Shown here: in pieces, positions 37,706-46,816 of the stretch
How positions within the stretch are numbered: position 1 is the first letter of the stretch
Layout of the letters: the number at the start of each line of letters is the position of its first letter
Assembly (NCBI RefSeq): GCF_900100455.1
Contig: NZ_FNCV01000006.1
Location: 124,001 to 188,000, forward strand
Direction: 5' to 3'
Source: Roseospirillum parvum
GTDB lineage: Bacteria > Pseudomonadota > Alphaproteobacteria > Rhodospirillales > Rhodospirillaceae
Length of the DNA stretch: 64,000 bases
Made by a program: the position numbers and the translations under genes
The notes under the pieces: generated by a model
Database searches by the model: none
Told to the model about the DNA's origin: nothing
What the model saw: the letters and a program-made list of their open reading frames with translations, nothing else

Positions 37706-37969
37706 TCAGTCGCCAGGGCGGTCGTCGGCGATGATCTCGTCCAGCACCTCGCGGTAGAGGCGGTTGATCACCTCCTCCAGCTCCGGGTCCTCCTTCATCA
37801 TCTCGTCGATGGCTTCCTGCGCCTTGCCGGCCTCCAGGGTGTGGAAGGTGGACTTGGCGAGGAACTCCTCGATCGTCATCTCCGTTTCGTGGGCCTTCAG
37901 CTTTTCCTGATCGAAGTGGTGCTTGGCAAGCATGGTGATCCAGTGTTTCAGCGCGGCTTCGGCGGGCAT
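37706..37969 (-). CDS. small helical protein of unknown function
   Basis: An 87-residue, strongly charged protein that I do not recognise. It starts MPAEAALKHWITMLAKHHFD and continues as acidic helices (EEFLAKSTFHTLEAGKAQEA, then ELEEVINRLYREVLDEI). It has no signal or membrane segment. The ATG at 37969 is preferred to upstream in-frame starts, whose sequence is low-complexity. It heads the minus-strand set and is divergent from terC. Composition and codon use look genuine. Confidence 0.65.
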   Translation of the reverse strand: MPAEAALKHWITMLAKHHFDQEKLKAHETEMTIEEFLAKSTFHTLEAGKAQEAIDEMMKEDPELEEVINRLYREVLDEIIADDRPGD

Positions 37970-38103
37970 CGGGAAGGCTCCGGGGATGGGGACGGATGAT
38001 GGTGGCGGACGCGATGAATAAGTCGAACGGATACCACAGTCGCCCCAGGCGGCCAAGTCGGGGGTGTCTCGCCGGGGTGTCTCGCCGTTTGGCGTCGGAT
38101 GGG

Positions 38104-38179
38104 CGAGAGCAGATCGTGCGAAATGTGAATCGCGGAGCGCTTCAGATTTCGCACGAACTGTTCTCGTTTTTCGCTCTCG
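38104..38179 (+). promoter_or_regulatory. terC leader: long hairpin with T-run and alternative pairing
   Basis: CGAGAGCAG (38104-38112) pairs with CTGTTCTCG (38158-38166, one G-T), and TCGTGCGAAAT (38114-38124) pairs perfectly with ATTTCGCACGA (38146-38156), giving about 20 bp with one A-A mismatch and a 21-nt loop. TTTTT follows at 38167-38171. GCTCTCG (38173-38179) could instead pair with CGAGAGC (38104-38110). This looks like a terminator/antiterminator 80 nt before terC, or the end of a small RNA. terC genes elsewhere carry Mn-sensing yybP-ykoY leaders, but I do not see that consensus here. Confidence 0.5.
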
Positions 38180-38255
38180 GCGCTAGAATGATCCACCTCG
38201 GGCACCGGCGGGCGCCCCGCCTGCCGCGGCCCCCGCCCACCGAGCCACCAGCGCC

Positions 38256-39005
38256 ATGATCGACCTGCTCGTTGATCCCTCTGTCTGGGCCAGCTTCCTC
38301 GCCCTGTCGGCGCTGGAGATCGTGCTCGGCATCGACAACGTCATCTTCCTGTCGATCGTCGCCGGCCGGCTGCCGCCGGCCCGTCAGGCCAGCGCCCGGC
38401 GCATCGGCCTGCTGCTGGCTCTGGTCATGCGGGTGATTTTCCTGCTGGCCATCAGCTGGATCATCGGCCTGACCCAGGCCGCCTTCGAGGTCTTCGGCCA
38501 TGCCGTGTCGTGGCGCGACCTGGTGCTGATCGCCGGCGGGCTGTTTCTGCTCGTCAAGGGCACCCTGGAGATCCACGCCAGTGTGGAGGGCGGGAACGGG
38601 GAGGGCGGGACCCACGCCAGCCCGACCCAGGCCGCCGCCGGGGCCGGCTTTGCCCTGGTGGTGGCGCAGATCGTCATGCTCGACCTCGTGTTTTCCATCG
38701 ACTCGGTGGTCACCGCCGTGGGCATGGTGCCGCATGTGGAGGTGATGATCGCCGCCGTGGTGGTTGCCATCGCCGTGATGATGGCCGCCGCCGAGCCGGT
38801 CAGCCGCTTCATCGAGGCCCACCCGACGGTGAAGATGCTGGCCCTGGCCTTCCTGCTGCTGGTCGGCGTGGCCCTGGTCGCCGACGGCCTGCACTTCCAC
38901 ATTCCGCGCGGCTACATCTACTTCGCCATCGCCTTCTCGGCCGGTGTCGAGGGGCTCAACCTGCTGGCCCGGCGGCGCCGCGAACGGGCCGGCGGAAAGG
39001 GTTAG
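38256..39005 (+). CDS. TerC family membrane protein
   Basis: A 249-residue integral membrane protein of the TerC/Alx/MeeY group, with about seven spans. The acidic membrane motifs are LEIVLGIDNVIFLSIVAGRL and VMLDLVFSIDSVVTAVGM; relatives are linked to manganese export and to metalation of exported proteins. A charged loop near residues 108-125 is Gly/Glu-rich. The ATG at 38256 lacks a strong ribosome site. Its stop overlaps the stop of the convergent permease gene by 4 nt. A structured leader lies upstream. Confidence 0.88.
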   Translation: MIDLLVDPSVWASFLALSALEIVLGIDNVIFLSIVAGRLPPARQASARRIGLLLALVMRVIFLLAISWIIGLTQAAFEVFGHAVSWRDLVLIAGGLFLLVKGTLEIHASVEGGNGEGGTHASPTQAAAGAGFALVVAQIVMLDLVFSIDSVVTAVGMVPHVEVMIAAVVVAIAVMMAAAEPVSRFIEAHPTVKMLALAFLLLVGVALVADGLHFHIPRGYIYFAIAFSAGVEGLNLLARRRRERAGGKG

Positions 39006-39805
39006 GCCTTCAGCTTCCAGCCCTTGCGGATCAGCCAGTAGGTCAGCCCGGCAAGCACCAGATTGGTTCCCCCGACCACGATCACCGACAGCCCGGGCAA
39101 GGCGTCGTCGTGGCCGATGAAGCCATAGCGGAAGCCGTCGATCATGTAGAAGAACGGGTTGAAGTGGGCGATGAACTGCACGTTCTCGGGCAGCCGGTCG
39201 AGCGAATAGAAGGTGCCCGAAAGGAACGACAGCGGGGTGATCAGGAAGTTGGTCACCGCCGCCAGATGGTCGAACTTGTCGGCCCAGATGCCGGCCAGCA
39301 TGCCGAGCAGCGAGAGCATCAGCGAGGCCCCCACGGCATGGAACAGGATCATCCCCACGTCATGGATGTGCACGGTCACGAACAGGCTCATCGCCAGCCC
39401 GACCGCCAGGCCGACCAGCAGCCCCCGGGTCACCCCGGCGGCGCCATAGGCCAGGGTCAGCTCCAGCGGCGAGATGGGCGGCATCAGCACGTCGATGATG
39501 CTGCCCTGCACCTTGCTGATGATGATCGAGCTCGAGGTGTTGGCGAAGGCGTTCTGCACCATCGCCATCATCATCAGGCCGGGCGCCAGGAACTCCATGA
39601 ACGGCACCCCGCCCTGGGTCTGCACGGCGCGGCCCAGGGCCAGGGCGAAAATCGACAGGAACAGAAGGGTGGTCACCAGCGGCGCCCCGATGGTCTGCAG
39701 ATAGACCTTCACGAAGCGGCGCACCTCCTTGAGGTACAGCTCCCACAGGCCGCGCCAGTTGACCGCGCCAATGGTGCGGGGGACGGGGGGCTGGACGGCG
39801 GACAT
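39002..39805 (-). CDS. ABC-2 type transporter permease
   Basis: A 267-residue membrane protein with six spans, of the ABC-2 permease family (YadH/NodJ type). LYLKEVRRFVKVYLQTIGAP is the N-terminal amphipathic part, followed by MEFLAPGLMMMAMVQNAFAN and NFLITPLSFLSGTFY. Relatives work with a separate ATPase in export of lipids or glycans, but none is encoded next to this gene. The ATG at 39805 has GGAG upstream. It is divergent from recX. Confidence 0.85.
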   Translation of the reverse strand: MSAVQPPVPRTIGAVNWRGLWELYLKEVRRFVKVYLQTIGAPLVTTLLFLSIFALALGRAVQTQGGVPFMEFLAPGLMMMAMVQNAFANTSSSIIISKVQGSIIDVLMPPISPLELTLAYGAAGVTRGLLVGLAVGLAMSLFVTVHIHDVGMILFHAVGASLMLSLLGMLAGIWADKFDHLAAVTNFLITPLSFLSGTFYSLDRLPENVQFIAHFNPFFYMIDGFRYGFIGHDDALPGLSVIVVGGTNLVLAGLTYWLIRKGWKLKA

Positions 39806-39844
39806 GGAACGACTCTCCGGTTGGGCGCGGAACAGGGCCGGCAA

Positions 39845-39872
39845 GGGAAATGGTGACTGGGAAATGGTGACT
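39845..39872. repeat. 14-bp direct repeat, two copies
   Basis: GGGAAATGGTGACT at 39845-39858 is repeated exactly at 39859-39872, in the gap between the divergent permease and recX genes. It shares AAGGGAAATGGT with the tandem repeat at 11308-11359. Confidence 0.85.
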
Positions 39873-39913
39873 GGGGGATTGAGAATGCGAAGAGGCTCAT
39901 GTAGGCCGAAATC

Positions 39914-40501
39914 ATGGCGAAGAAAACCCCACCCGACCGCCCACCCAACCACCCTCCCGGCCGCCCACCCCGCCGCCCACCCCGCCCCCTGACCCCGGAG
40001 CGCCTGGAGAAATCCGCCCTGGCCTACCTCGAGCGCTACGCCAGCTCGGCCGAGAACCTGCGCCGCGTGCTGATGCGCAAGGTGGCCCGGGTGGCCCGCC
40101 ACCACCCGACCGACCCCGACCAGGCGGCCGAGTGGATCGACGCCCTGGTCGCCCGCTACCTCAAGGCCGGCCTGCTCGACGATCAGACCTACGCCGAAGG
40201 CCGCGCCCGCAGCCTGACCCGCCAGGGCGCCTCGGCCCGGCGCATCGCCGCCACCCTGGCCGCCAAGGGCGTCGAGCGCGACCACATCGACGCCGCCCTG
40301 GCCAGCCGCGACGACGGCGAGGACGCCGCCGAAGCCGACCGCGCCGCCGCCTTCACCTACGCCCGCCGGCGCCGCCTCGGACCCTACCGGGCGCCCGACA
40401 AGCGGGCCGAACACCGCCACAAGGACCTCGCCGCCCTGGCCCGCCAAGGCTTCTCCAGCGACACCGCCCACGCGGTGATCGACGCCGATCCGGAAGAGTG
40501 A
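39914..40501 (+). CDS. recX: RecX, RecA regulator
   Basis: A 195-residue RecX-type protein that modulates RecA filaments. After a Pro/Arg-rich N-terminus (25 residues) come the three-helix repeats: ALAYLERYASSAENLRRVL, then LVARYLKAGLLDDQTYAEGR with SLTRQGASARRIAATLAAKG, and RRRRLGPYRAP farther on. recA is not in view, so the gene is unlinked from it. Composite repeat copy C begins right after the stop. Confidence 0.88.
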   Translation: MAKKTPPDRPPNHPPGRPPRRPPRPLTPERLEKSALAYLERYASSAENLRRVLMRKVARVARHHPTDPDQAAEWIDALVARYLKAGLLDDQTYAEGRARSLTRQGASARRIAATLAAKGVERDHIDAALASRDDGEDAAEADRAAAFTYARRRRLGPYRAPDKRAEHRHKDLAALARQGFSSDTAHAVIDADPEE

Positions 40502-40502
40502 A

Positions 40503-40770
40503 AAAGGGGCGCTGCCCCTTTGAAACCCCGCCGGGGGGACAGGGTCCCCCCGGACCCCGCCATTTCGTAGGCGTGGGGCGAAAACGATGCGTTGAACGCA
40601 GGCAGGGGTTGGTTGCAGGCCAGCTTTGCTGGCCTGCGAAAACAAACCGCTCTCCAGGACACACGGCCCGGGACGGTGTCGAAGAATCGAAATGGCGGGG
40701 TCTGGGGACCCCCTGGGTCCCCAGCGGGGCATGGGGCGGCGCCCCATCAAGCCGCCGCAAGGCGGCTTTT
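40503..40770. repeat. composite inverted-repeat element, copy C
   Basis: Starts at the recX stop. Left module: AAAAAGGGGCGCTGCCCCTTT, then CCCCGCC, the hairpin GGGGGGAC/GTCCCCCC and GGACCCCGCCATT. Centre: GCAGGCCAGC-TTT-GCTGGCCTGC at 40615-40637. Right module is inverted: AATGGCGGGGTCTGGGGACC, then GGTCCCCAGCGGGG and ATGGGGCGGCGCCCCAT. The innermost AATGGCGGGG and CCCCGCCATT are exact inverted ends. AAGCCGCC/GGCGGCTTTT at about 40752-40768 adds a terminator-like stem. It separates recX from the rimP operon. Confidence 0.8.
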
Positions 40771-40804
40771 ACAGTTGGCACCCCAGGCCCCTTCGCAAAG
40801 CATC

Positions 40805-40833
40805 TTGTCAAAAATCGGTCGCGGGTTTATCTA
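40805..40833 (+). promoter_or_regulatory. sigma70-type promoter of the rimP-nusA-infB operon
   Basis: TTGTCA (40805-40810), a 17-nt spacer and TATCTA (40828-40833) form a good sigma70 promoter in an unusually AT-rich patch. It lies about 95 nt before the rimP ATG and is followed by a terminator-like hairpin, so it probably starts the operon with an attenuated leader. Confidence 0.6.
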
Positions 40834-40875
40834 TCCTCCACACGCTTTTTCGAAATGCCCCTCGGGGCCGGGAAG

Positions 40876-40902
40876 GTGGGTCCCCCGGGGCCCGCTTTTT
40901 TT
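40876..40902 (+). terminator. attenuator-like hairpin in the rimP leader
   Basis: GTGGGTCCCC and CGGGGCCCGC (40876-40895) form a tight stem with two G-U pairs, followed by seven T residues (40896-40902). It ends 26 nt before the rimP start and after the likely promoter. It can therefore act as a leader attenuator for nusA expression; NusA itself promotes pausing at such sites. It could also stop read-through from recX. Confidence 0.6.
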
Positions 40903-40928
40903 GTTTTACCCTCACGCCGTCGACACGT

Positions 40929-41495
40929 ATGGACATCGCCTCAAGCCCGCTCGAACACCGCCTGGCCGAGATTGTCGGCCCCACCCTTCAGGGGATGGGG
41001 TTTGATCTGGTGCGGGTGCAGATGCAGGGGGGCAGTGGCAACCGCAAGGTGTTGCAGGTGATGTGCGAGCGCCAGGGCGCCACCGGCTTGCAGGGTCAGG
41101 TGTCGGTCGACGACTGCGCCGACATCAGCCGGGCGCTGTCGGCGGTGCTGGATGTGGCCGACCCCATCGACGAGGCGTTCGTGCTCGAAGTCAGCTCGCC
41201 GGGGTTGGATCGGCCGCTCACCCGGCGCGCCGATTTCGACCGTTTCGCCGGCCGCGAGGTGCGTCTGGAGACGGCCTTCACGGTCGCGGGGCGGCGCCGT
41301 TTCAAGGGGGTCCTCAAGGGTCTGGCGCAGACCGACGATGGCCCCATGGTGGCGCTCGATGCCGACGACGGTCTGGCCGTGTCGCTGCCTTTGGAAAGCC
41401 TCATCAAGGCCAAGCTGGTGATCACCGACGCCGTCATCGCCGAGGCGCTGAAGGGCGAGCCCGACTCCGACCCCGCCTCCTCTTCCTCCGACTGA
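40929..41495 (+). CDS. rimP: RimP, ribosome maturation factor
   Basis: RimP helps assemble the 30S subunit. The 188-residue protein has the N-terminal domain with GPTLQGMGFDLVRVQM and VDDCADISRALSAVLD, and the FVLEVSSPGLDRPLTRRADF signature. A C-terminal SH3-like domain (FKGVLKGLAQTDDG) is followed by a Ser/Asp tail. First gene of the conserved rimP-nusA-infB operon, with 25 nt before nusA. Confidence 0.95.
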   Translation: MDIASSPLEHRLAEIVGPTLQGMGFDLVRVQMQGGSGNRKVLQVMCERQGATGLQGQVSVDDCADISRALSAVLDVADPIDEAFVLEVSSPGLDRPLTRRADFDRFAGREVRLETAFTVAGRRRFKGVLKGLAQTDDGPMVALDADDGLAVSLPLESLIKAKLVITDAVIAEALKGEPDSDPASSSSD

Positions 41496-41520
41496 ACCTT
41501 CTTCAAGGAATGCCGTAAAG

Positions 41521-43098
41521 ATGAGCAGCAAGACCACCGGCATGGTCCGCCCCGAACTGGTCCAGGTGGCCGACACCGTGGCCCGCGACAAGAGCATCGA
41601 CCGCGAGGAGGTGTTCATCGCCATGGAGCAGTCGATCCAGAAGGCGGGTCGCTCGCGCTATGGCCATGAGCACGACATCCGGGCGACCATCGACCGGCGC
41701 ACCGGCGAGATCCGCATGGCCCGCTACATCGAGGTGGTGGAGAGCGCCGAGGAGGTCGAGGACGAGGCGACCCAGATGCCGCTGGCCAAGGCGCGGCGCA
41801 AGCAGCCCGAGATCGAGGTCGGGCAGTATCTGGTCGATCCGCTGCCGCCCATCGATTTCGGGCGCATCGCCGCCCAGACCGCCAAGCAGGTGCTGGTCCA
41901 GCAGGTCCGCGACGCCGAGCGCAAGCGCCAGTTCGAGGAATACAAGGGCCGCATCGGCGAGGTGGTGAACGGCCTCGTCAAGCGGGTCGAGTTCGGCAAC
42001 GTGGTGGTCGACCTGGGCCGCGCCGAGGCATTGCTGCGGCGCGACGAGGTGATCCCGCGCGAGCACTTCAACAACGGCGACCGCATCCGGGCCTACATCA
42101 TGGACGTGCGCGAGGAACCGCGCGGCCCGCAGATCTTCCTGTCGCGCAGCCACCCCAACTTCATGGCCCAGCTGTTCGCCCAGGAAGTGCCGGAAATCTA
42201 TGACGGCATCATCGAGATCCGCGCCGTCGCCCGCGACCCGGGCAGCCGGGCCAAGATCGCGGTGATCAGCAACGACAGCTCGATCGACCCGGTGGGCGCC
42301 TGTGTCGGCATGCGCGGCTCGCGCGTGCAGGCGGTGGTCGCCGAGTTGCAGGGCGAGAAGATCGACATCATCCCCTGGTCGATGGACACCGCCACCTTTG
42401 TGGTCAACGCCCTGGCCCCGGCCGAGGTGAGCAAGGTGGTGCTGGACGAGGAAGCCCAGCGCATCGAGGTGGTGGTGCCCGACGAGCAGCTCTCCCTGGC
42501 CATCGGCCGGCGCGGCCAGAACGTGCGGCTGGCCAGCCAGTTGACCGGCTGGGACATCGACATCCTGACCGAGGAGCAGGAGAGCGAGCGCCGCCAGGAG
42601 GAATTCCGCAGCCGCTCGGCGATGTTCATCGAGGCGCTCGACGTGGACGACGTGATCGCCCACCTGCTGGTCGCCGAGGGCTTCGCCAAGCCGGAAGAGG
42701 TGGCCTATGTCGACCTCTCCGAGCTGACCGGCATCGAGGGCTTCGATGACGACATCGCCGAGGAGCTTCAGAACCGTGCCCTGGTGTGGCTCGACGAGCA
42801 GTCGCGCCTGCTCGAGGAGCGGGGCGCCGAACTGGGCGTCGCCGAGGACCTGAAAACGGCCGAGGGGCTGACCCCGCAGATGATCCTCAAACTGGCCGAG
42901 CAGGGCGTGAAGACGCTCGACGATCTGGCCGATCTGGCCAGCGACGAACTGGTCGAGATCCTGGGCGGCGAGTTGATGGACGAGGGCGAGGCCAACAAGG
43001 TGATCATGGCTGCCCGGGCCCACTGGTTCCCGGACGAGGCGGCGGATGAGGCCGCCGATGACGCGGCCACCGCCGAGCCGGCCGGGGAGGCGGGCTGA
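41521..43098 (+). CDS. nusA: NusA, transcription elongation/termination factor
   Basis: NusA binds RNA polymerase and nascent RNA and sets pausing, termination and antitermination. The 525-residue protein has the N-terminal polymerase-binding domain, an S1 domain ([20 protein letters not shown]), two KH domains ([40 protein letters not shown]) and an extended C-terminus with helical repeats (~400-500) and an Ala/Asp-rich tail. Strong linkage to rimP and infB. Confidence 0.97.
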   Translation: MSSKTTGMVRPELVQVADTVARDKSIDREEVFIAMEQSIQKAGRSRYGHEHDIRATIDRRTGEIRMARYIEVVESAEEVEDEATQMPLAKARRKQPEIEVGQYLVDPLPPIDFGRIAAQTAKQVLVQQVRDAERKRQFEEYKGRIGEVVNGLVKRVEFGNVVVDLGRAEALLRRDEVIPREHFNNGDRIRAYIMDVREEPRGPQIFLSRSHPNFMAQLFAQEVPEIYDGIIEIRAVARDPGSRAKIAVISNDSSIDPVGACVGMRGSRVQAVVAELQGEKIDIIPWSMDTATFVVNALAPAEVSKVVLDEEAQRIEVVVPDEQLSLAIGRRGQNVRLASQLTGWDIDILTEEQESERRQEEFRSRSAMFIEALDVDDVIAHLLVAEGFAKPEEVAYVDLSELTGIEGFDDDIAEELQNRALVWLDEQSRLLEERGAELGVAEDLKTAEGLTPQMILKLAEQGVKTLDDLADLASDELVEILGGELMDEGEANKVIMAARAHWFPDEAADEAADDAATAEPAGEAG

Positions 43099-43129
43099 GG
43101 TCGCGGCCGCAAAGGCGGGGGGCGGCGGG

Positions 43130-43903
43130 ATGAGCCGATCCCAGGACAGCAACCGCGCGACCCCGCCCGACCCCTCGGGCGATCTGGGGGCGGTGCGCGA
43201 CGGCGTCGTGCGGGGGATGGCCGAGGGCCGCGACCCGGAGCGGCGCTGCATCGTCAGCCGGCAGCGCCGGCCGCAGTCGGCGATGATCCGCTTCGTCTTG
43301 GATCCGTCCGATCGGGTGGTGGCTGATCTGGCGGCAACCCTGCCCGGGCGTGGTTTGTGGTTGAGCGCCAGCCGCGATGTGATAGAAACGGCCACCAGGA
43401 AGCGCCTGTTCCACAAGGCCGCCCGGCGCCCGGTGACGGTGCCCGACGATCTGGCGGCGGGAATCGAGCGCGCCCTGGCCCGTCGCTGCCAGGAACTGCT
43501 GGGGCTGGCCCGTCGGGCCGGACAGGCGGTGGCCGGGCACGACAAGGTCCGCGCCTGGTTGGACTCGGAGCCGGTGGCCCTGCTGCTGAGCGCCCGTGAC
43601 GGCTCCGCCGCCGAGTGCGAGCGAATGGCTCGGGCAGCGGCCGGCAAGGCGCCTCAGGCGGCCCGGGTGGCCCTGCTCGACGGGGCCGAACTGGGCCAGC
43701 CGCTGGGTTGGCCGCGGGCGGTGCATGTGGCGGTGCGGGCCGGTGGCCTGGCTCGCCGATTGACGGTGGAGACCTCCCGCTTGGCCGGTTTCAGGGCCCC
43801 GCCGGACGTGTCCGGGGCGGGGCCGACGGTCGTTGCCGGGTCGGAAAACGCCGGGTCGGAAAACGCCGGGTCGGAAAACGCCGGGTCGGAAGCCGCCGGG
43901 TAG
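43130..43903 (+). CDS. YlxR-L7Ae fusion RNA-binding protein
   Basis: A 257-residue protein in the ylxR position of the nusA-infB operon. The YlxR (DUF448) domain spans about residues 35-105 (RRCIVSRQRRPQSAMIRFVL, PGRGLWLSA). It is joined to an L7Ae/L30e-like domain (~110-200; ELLGLARRAGQAVAGHDKV), which in some bacteria is a separate gene (ylxQ). The C-terminus ends in AGSEN repeats written by a 15-bp DNA repeat. ATG 43130 is 31 nt after the nusA stop. A role in RNA binding during ribosome assembly or regulation is inferred. Confidence 0.85.
   Translation: MSRSQDSNRATPPDPSGDLGAVRDGVVRGMAEGRDPERRCIVSRQRRPQSAMIRFVLDPSDRVVADLAATLPGRGLWLSASRDVIETATRKRLFHKAARRPVTVPDDLAAGIERALARRCQELLGLARRAGQAVAGHDKVRAWLDSEPVALLLSARDGSAAECERMARAAAGKAPQAARVALLDGAELGQPLGWPRAVHVAVRAGGLARRLTVETSRLAGFRAPPDVSGAGPTVVAGSENAGSENAGSENAGSEAAG
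43836..43895 (+). repeat. 15-bp tandem repeat inside the ylxR-type gene
   Basis: CCGGGTCGGAAAACG occurs at 43836-43850, 43851-43865 and 43866-43880, with a fourth variant copy, CCGGGTCGGAAGCCG, at 43881-43895. Each unit codes for five residues (AGSEN), so copy number can change without a frameshift. It ends just before the stop codon. Confidence 0.95.
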
Positions 43904-44038
43904 GATATGGGCGCCGGTTGAACGGTGCCTGACCCGCCCGGTTGGCCGATGGCGCCGTGTTCCCCCGGCGCCACGGAGTTGATGGTTCGGTCCCCCGGAT
44001 GGTGGACCGGCAACGTTGGTTGGAGAGAAAGACGACGC

Positions 44039-46684
44039 ATGTCCGACGATACCAAGAGCAAGACTCCCCTCTCCCTGTCCTCGCGCGGCAAGCTTGAGCT
44101 GAAGCGGGCGGTGGAGTCCGGGTCGGTGCGTCAGAGCTTCTCCCACGGCCGCTCCAAGATGGTGCAGGTCGAGGTGCGCAAGAAGAAGCGTACCGGGGCG
44201 CCAGCCCAGGACAGCGCGCCGCCCAAGGTGGACGTGACGACCCGCGCCGCCGAGGCCGCCGAGGCCGAGCGCCAGGCCGCCGAGGCCCTGCGCCAGGGCG
44301 AGGCCGAGGGCAACCTCACCACCGAGGAGCGCTCGCACCGTCTGCAGGCCCTTCAGGCGGCCAAGAAGGCGGCCGAGGAAGCGGCCCGCCTGCAGGCCGA
44401 GGAAGAGGCCCGCCGGGCCGCCGAGGAAGCCGAGCGGGCGGCCGAGGAAGCGGCCCGTGCCGCCGAGGAGGCGGCGCGCGCCGCGGCCGAGCCGGCGGTC
44501 GAGGAGACCGCCGAGGCGGCCTCCGAAGCCGCGCCCGAGGCGCCGGCCGAAACCCCGGCTGAAGCCCCGGCCGAGGCACCGGCCGAGAGCCGGCCCGAGC
44601 AGGCTGGGGCGACCGAGGAAGCCGCCGAGTCGGCCGAGCCGGAGCACAAGCCGCGTCAGATCGTTTCCGCCTCGCGCATCGTCGAGACGCCGCGTCGCAC
44701 CGAGGAGGATGACGAGGCGGACTCGCGCAAGGCCGGCAAGGCGGCGCCCAAGCTGGCGCCCAGCCGCAAGGGCGAGCCGCGCCGCCGCTCCGGCAAGCTG
44801 ACCATCGCCGCCGCGCTGGATGGCGACGAGCGCACCGAGCGCGGTCGCTCGGTGGCCGCCATGCGTCGGGCCCAGCAGAAGGAGCGGCGCAAGCAGCAGC
44901 AGTTCCAGGGCGGCGAGCGGGTCGTGCGCGAGGTGATCATCCCGGAGACGGTCACCGTGCAGGAGCTGGCCAACCGCATGGCCGAGCGCGGCGCCAACGT
45001 CATCAAGGCGCTGATGAAGATGGGCGTGATGGCGACCATCACCCAGAGCATCGACGCCGACACCGCCGAGCTGGTGGTCGAGGAATTCGGCCACAAGGCC
45101 AAGCGGGTCGCCGATTCCGACATCGAGATCGGGCTGGTGGCGCCGCAGGACGATGCCGACAAGCTGACCTCGCGGGCCCCGGTGGTCACCGTCATGGGCC
45201 ACGTCGACCACGGCAAGACCTCGCTCCTGGACGCCCTGCGCCAGACCGACGTGGTTTCTGGCGAGGCCGGCGGCATCACCCAGCACATCGGTGCCTATCA
45301 GGTCACCCGGCCGTCGGGGCAGAAGATCACCTTCATCGATACCCCGGGCCACGCCGCCTTCACCGCCATGCGGGCGCGTGGCGCCAAGGTCACCGACATC
45401 GTCATTCTGGTGGTCGCCGCCGATGACGGCATCATGCCGCAGACGGTGGAGGCGATCCGCCACGCCAAGGCGGCCGAGGTGCCGATCGTGGTCGCCGTCA
45501 ACAAGATCGACAAGCCGGACGCCGACCCCAACCGGGTGCGCACCGAGTTGCTCAACCACGACATCCAGGTCGAGGAGATGGGCGGCGAGGTGCTCTCGGT
45601 GGAGGTCTCGGCCAAGCAGAAGCTGAACCTGGACAAGCTGGAGGAGGCCATCCTCCTGCAATCCGAACTGCTCGACCTCAAGGCCAACCCCGAGCGCAGT
45701 GCCGAGGGCACGGTGATCGAGGCCAAGATGGAGAAGGGGCGCGGCTCCATCGCCACCATCCTGGTCACCCGGGGCACCCTTCGGGTCGGCGACGTCTTCG
45801 TGGCCGGCAAGGAGTGGGGCCGCGTGCGGGCCATGGTCGATGAGCGCGGCCAGCGGATCGACGAGGCCGGGCCGGCGGTGCCGGTCGAGGTGCTGGGCTT
45901 CGCCGGCACCCCGGACGCCGGCGACGACTTCGTGGTGGTCGAGGACGAGGCCCGGGCCCGCGAGGTGGCCGAGTACCGCCAGCGCAAGGAGCGCGAGGCC
46001 CTGGCCGTGAAGAGCGCCCGCGGCGGCTCGTCCATGGAGCAGCTGTTCGCCGCCATCCAGGCCGGCGAGACCAAGGAACTGCCGGTGGTCATCAAGGCCG
46101 ACGTGCAGGGCTCGGCCGAGGCCTTGGTCGGCACCCTGGAAAAGCTGGGCACCGACGAGGTCAAGGTGCGGGTGCTGCACAGCGCCGTCGGCGGCATCAA
46201 CGAATCCGACGTGACGCTGGCCAAGGCCAGCAACGCGCTGATCATCGGCTTCAACGTGCGCGCCAACCCGCAGGCCCGCGATCTGGCCCGCCGCGATGGC
46301 GTCGACATCCGCTACTACTCGATCATCTACGACGTCGCCGACGACATGAAGCAGGCCCTGACCGGCATGCTGTCGCCGACCTTCAAGGAGAGCTTCCTGG
46401 GCTACGCCCAGATCCGCGAGGTGTTCTCCATCACCAAGGTCGGCAAGGTGGCCGGCTGCATGGTCACCGAGGGCCAGATCAAGCGCGGCTGCAAGGTCCG
46501 CCTGCTGCGCGACGACGTGGTCATCCACGAGGGCGACCTGGGCCAGCTCAAGCGCTTCAAGGATGATGTGAAGGAGGTGAAGGAGGGCTACGAGTGCGGC
46601 ATGTCCTTCGCCAACTACCATGACATCCAGGTGGGCGACATGATCGAGTGCTTCGAGATGGAGCAGATCGCGGCCCAGCTTTAA
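44039..46684 (+). CDS. infB: InfB, translation initiation factor IF-2
   Basis: IF-2 brings initiator tRNA to the 30S subunit and hydrolyses GTP on 50S joining. The 881-residue protein has a long Ala/Glu-rich N-terminus (residues ~60-220) and the IF2_N segment ([20 protein letters not shown]). The GTPase domain follows ([40 protein letters not shown]), then the C-terminal domains that bind formylmethionyl-tRNA. I choose ATG 44039 (MSDDTKSK) with GGAGAG upstream; an earlier start at 43925 would add unrelated sequence. Confidence 0.97.
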   Translation: MSDDTKSKTPLSLSSRGKLELKRAVESGSVRQSFSHGRSKMVQVEVRKKKRTGAPAQDSAPPKVDVTTRAAEAAEAERQAAEALRQGEAEGNLTTEERSHRLQALQAAKKAAEEAARLQAEEEARRAAEEAERAAEEAARAAEEAARAAAEPAVEETAEAASEAAPEAPAETPAEAPAEAPAESRPEQAGATEEAAESAEPEHKPRQIVSASRIVETPRRTEEDDEADSRKAGKAAPKLAPSRKGEPRRRSGKLTIAAALDGDERTERGRSVAAMRRAQQKERRKQQQFQGGERVVREVIIPETVTVQELANRMAERGANVIKALMKMGVMATITQSIDADTAELVVEEFGHKAKRVADSDIEIGLVAPQDDADKLTSRAPVVTVMGHVDHGKTSLLDALRQTDVVSGEAGGITQHIGAYQVTRPSGQKITFIDTPGHAAFTAMRARGAKVTDIVILVVAADDGIMPQTVEAIRHAKAAEVPIVVAVNKIDKPDADPNRVRTELLNHDIQVEEMGGEVLSVEVSAKQKLNLDKLEEAILLQSELLDLKANPERSAEGTVIEAKMEKGRGSIATILVTRGTLRVGDVFVAGKEWGRVRAMVDERGQRIDEAGPAVPVEVLGFAGTPDAGDDFVVVEDEARAREVAEYRQRKEREALAVKSARGGSSMEQLFAAIQAGETKELPVVIKADVQGSAEALVGTLEKLGTDEVKVRVLHSAVGGINESDVTLAKASNALIIGFNVRANPQARDLARRDGVDIRYYSIIYDVADDMKQALTGMLSPTFKESFLGYAQIREVFSITKVGKVAGCMVTEGQIKRGCKVRLLRDDVVIHEGDLGQLKRFKDDVKEVKEGYECGMSFANYHDIQVGDMIECFEMEQIAAQL

Positions 46685-46816
46685 CGGCCCCTGGTCTGTC
46701 GCGCCGCCTGCCCCGCGCCGGGCGCCCCTGACGACCAGGGGCGGGCCCGGCGCGGCCCTGCGAGGGTCCCCCGCCCCGCAAGCCGAGGCGGGGAGGGCGC
46801 CTTTCCCGCCCCCCCC

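Noticed and set aside
37970-38255. yybP-ykoY manganese riboswitch before terC
   Set aside because: I cannot find its conserved loops; only the terminator-like hairpin is supported.
43836-43895. Possible CRISPR-like array
   Set aside because: The units are directly adjacent 15-mers without spacers and lie in frame in a coding gene.
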